A stretch of 7,220 nt of DNA from Alcanivorax sp. UBA4485 (GTDB lineage Bacteria > Pseudomonadota > Gammaproteobacteria > Pseudomonadales > Alcanivoracaceae): the NCBI GenBank assembly GCA_002389055.1, contig DGNT01000186.1:8929-16148 (forward strand), read 5' to 3'. A model generated the notes under the pieces. The model was not told the origin of the DNA, did no database searches, and worked only from the letters and a program-made list of their open reading frames with translations. This document shows positions 5,715 to 7,220 of this stretch, piece after piece. The number at the start of each line of letters is the position of its first letter. The first letter of the stretch is position 1. Both the position numbers and the translations under genes were made by a program.

Positions 5715-6928
5715 AAAAAGCCCTGCTGCTGATTGTTGTCGTCCTGCTGGCGGCCACCTTTCTGGGCCGCTGGATGGCCGCCGATTCCGGTTATGTGTTG
5801 GTGATCCGCGACCAGTGGCGCCTGGAGTCCACGCTCGGCTTCGCGCTGCTGGCGCTGATCCTGGGCGCGGTGGCGCTGATGGTGCTGACCCTGCTGGGCA
5901 ACCTGGCCTGGAACCTGGCGGAGCCGGTGCGCGCCACACGGCGGTTCCGCCGTAGCCTGGCCCACCGTCGCCTGAAAAGCGGCTTTATTCTGCTTATGGA
6001 CGGCGAGCTGGATAAGGCCGAACGGCTGCTCACCGCCGCCGGCCGTGAAGGGGACTGGCCGCTGGTGGCCTGGTTGCTGGCGGCGGAATGCGCCCGCCAG
6101 CGCGGCGACGGCGAGGCCTTGGAAGATTACCTGCAGAACGCCGCCAAAAGCCGCCGGGGCGACAGCTTCAGCGGCCTGATGCGCGCCCGCTTCGCCCTGG
6201 ACGACGGCCGCCCGGCCGCCGCCCATGAGGAACTGAAGGGCCTGGTGGAACAGGCGCCCGGCAACAAACGCATTCTCGCGCTGTACGCCGACGTGCTGGA
6301 ACGCGAGCGCGACTGGCCGGCCCTTTGTGCCCTGGCGCCGCGCCTGCGCCGTGCCCTCGGCGACCCCTACGCGGCCCGTCGGGAGCGCCGCGCCTGGCTG
6401 GCGCGGGTACAGCAACTGGCGCAGAAACCGGGCTTCAACGACGGCGACAGCCGCGCCCGGGAATTGCGCGATCTATGGAAGCAAGTGCCCAGCGCCCTCA
6501 AGCAGGATCCGGCCATGGTGGCCCGTTACGCCGGCTTCCTGGCGCAGCTCGGTGAAGGCGGCCGCGCCCTGTCGCTGGTCAAGGAGCAGCTGGAGCGGGA
6601 CTGGGACGACCGCCTGCCGCCGGTGCTTGAGGCCATCGACGATGTGTCCCCGGACGAGCTGCTGCAGAACCTGGAAAAGTGGCTGGTGGACCGCCCGGGC
6701 AACGCGGCGGTGCTGGTCACCGCCGGGCGGGTGGCGCTCAAGGCGCGGCTGTGGGGCAAGGCGCAGAACTTCTTCGAGGCGGCGGCCAATTCCAGCCAGA
6801 GCGCCACCGCCCTGGCGGAGCTGTCACGGCTGTACCTGGCGCTGGGCGATCAGGTCAAAGCCGCCAAGGTGCTGGAGCGCCGCGTCGCCGAACTCGACGG
6901 CCAGCTCCCCGATCTCCCACTGCCCTGA
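5711..6928 (+). CDS. hemY: HemY, TPR-containing inner-membrane heme-operon protein
   Basis: Protein of 405 residues, the usual HemY length. Two N-terminal hydrophobic segments (about 4-20 and 41-63) flank the family motif around DSGYVLVIRDQWRLE (25-39), as in the HemY_N domain. The remainder (about 85-395) is alpha-helical, with tetratricopeptide-like repeats, for example GELDKAERLLTAAGREGDW, PGNKRILALYADVLERERDW, PGNAAVLVTAGRVALKARLW and ALAELSRLYLALGDQVKAAK. The TPR part probably binds protein partners. Some databases call this family protoheme IX synthesis protein, but its reaction is unknown. It is not the FAD-dependent protoporphyrinogen oxidase that carries the name HemY in Bacillus: no dinucleotide-binding GxGxxG is seen. 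It is last in the hem run and overlaps hemX by ATGA. Confidence 0.93.
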   Translation: MKKALLLIVVVLLAATFLGRWMAADSGYVLVIRDQWRLESTLGFALLALILGAVALMVLTLLGNLAWNLAEPVRATRRFRRSLAHRRLKSGFILLMDGELDKAERLLTAAGREGDWPLVAWLLAAECARQRGDGEALEDYLQNAAKSRRGDSFSGLMRARFALDDGRPAAAHEELKGLVEQAPGNKRILALYADVLERERDWPALCALAPRLRRALGDPYAARRERRAWLARVQQLAQKPGFNDGDSRARELRDLWKQVPSALKQDPAMVARYAGFLAQLGEGGRALSLVKEQLERDWDDRLPPVLEAIDDVSPDELLQNLEKWLVDRPGNAAVLVTAGRVALKARLWGKAQNFFEAAANSSQSATALAELSRLYLALGDQVKAAKVLERRVAELDGQLPDLPLP

Positions 6929-6945
6929 CTCGCCGCCACGCGGTG

Positions 6946-7092
6946 CTACGAAGCCGGGGTTGTGGGAGCGGGCCCCGCCCGCGAAAGGCCGGCGTTGCCG
7001 GCCGGCAGGATTCCAGAGGCTTTTCCCTCCAGACAGCCCACCCGATCCCGGCGCTCCTTGGGAAATTCGCCGCCACGAACCCCGCTTCGTAG
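6946..7092. repeat. 147 bp REP/MITE-like element with terminal inverted repeats
   Basis: The ends are CTACGAAGCCGGGGTT (6946-6961) and GAACCCCGCTTCGTAG (7077-7092). They pair over 15 bp if C6955 is bulged. Inside the left end is TGTGGGAGCGGGCCCCGCCC, resembling the REP sequences of Pseudomonas-type genomes. It forms a 6 bp stem with a CCC loop (6968-6982) and is followed by a 7 bp stem GGCCGGC/GCCGGCC with a GTT loop (6987-7003). The element codes for nothing evident. REP assignment rests on recognition of the motif, not on a count of genomic copies. Confidence 0.75.
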
Positions 7093-7170
7093 AAAGGTCC
7101 AGGCGGTGTTATGTCCCGTGGCGGTGCCGCTGCAAAGTGAGCGGGGCAATGGTGGTGCCTGGAGGGAGCT

Positions 7171-7192
7171 GTTTGGCCAGGGAGGGCCAAAC
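7171..7192. repeat. Perfect 8 bp hairpin near the right edge
   Basis: GTTTGGCC (7171-7178) and GGCCAAAC (7185-7192) pair perfectly around an AGGGAG loop. No T-run follows. A smaller palindrome GCCATGGATGGC (7201-7212) lies just beyond it. Together they may be the start of another interspersed repeat, or a weak terminator for leftward transcription from outside the window. Confidence 0.6.
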
Positions 7193-7220
7193 TAACAGCG
7201 GCCATGGATGGCTTGAGCGG

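Larger units (their letters stand above)
6929..7220. other. Non-coding stretch after hemY
   Basis: No convincing gene. The region holds a 147 bp inverted-repeat element with REP-like hairpins (6946-7092) and a separate perfect hairpin (7171-7192). Open frames on both strands lack ribosome sites and read straight through the repeats. No intrinsic terminator with a T-run was found for the hem operon. Confidence 0.7.

Noticed and set aside
4674..5939. 421-codon minus-strand open frame across hemX and hemY
   Set aside because: It is longer than the real gene beneath it, but low in complexity, antisense, and it runs through the hemX/hemY junction.
6968..7003. Intrinsic terminator for the hem operon
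   Set aside because: The hairpins are strong but no T-run follows either; the REP interpretation fits better, though they may still slow polymerase or protect the mRNA end.
6855..7205. 116-codon minus-strand frame after hemY
   Set aside because: It runs through the REP-like element and into hemY antisense. It is probably a translated repeat.

Overview
This 7.2 kb window is GC-rich chromosomal DNA with tightly packed genes. It looks like a gammaproteobacterium of the Pseudomonas/Alcanivorax kind. The gene order argH (divergent) - algZ/fimS - algR - hemC - hemD - hemX - hemY is the arrangement known around algZR in Pseudomonas. The REP-like hairpins after hemY also fit that group. Genus assignment is inference; there is no rRNA or other marker gene.

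Layout. Positions 1-791 (minus strand) hold the N-terminal 263 codons of argininosuccinate lyase; the rest lies off the left edge. A 119 bp divergent intergenic region carries two back-to-back extended -10 elements, one for argH and one for the rightward genes. Next come an AlgZ/FimS-type membrane histidine kinase (911-1936) and an AlgR-type LytTR response regulator (1969-2727), an unorthodox two-component pair. The 243 bp between algR and hemC is dominated by a 33 bp, nearly perfect inverted repeat built of 7 bp units; a probable hemC promoter follows it. hemC (2971-3906) and hemD (3903-4607) overlap by 4 bp and encode consecutive tetrapyrrole enzymes (porphobilinogen to hydroxymethylbilane to uroporphyrinogen III). 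A 114 bp gap with two RNA hairpins follows. hemX (4722-5714) and hemY (5711-6928), again overlapping by 4 bp, encode membrane-anchored proteins of the heme operon whose biochemical role is not settled. The last 292 bp contain no convincing gene. They hold a 147 bp REP/MITE-like element with terminal inverted repeats, and a separate perfect 8 bp hairpin.

How the parts fit: algZ and algR form a signalling pair. hemCD make the first macrocyclic tetrapyrrole, and hemXY are the usual co-transcribed partners. The two overlaps (hemC/hemD and hemX/hemY) imply translational coupling, while the structured hemD-hemX gap is the one place in the hem cluster where expression could be reset.

No new multi-gene system is evident. 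The genes are conserved housekeeping and regulatory genes, and the less explained material lies in the three structured intergenic regions and the divergent promoter.
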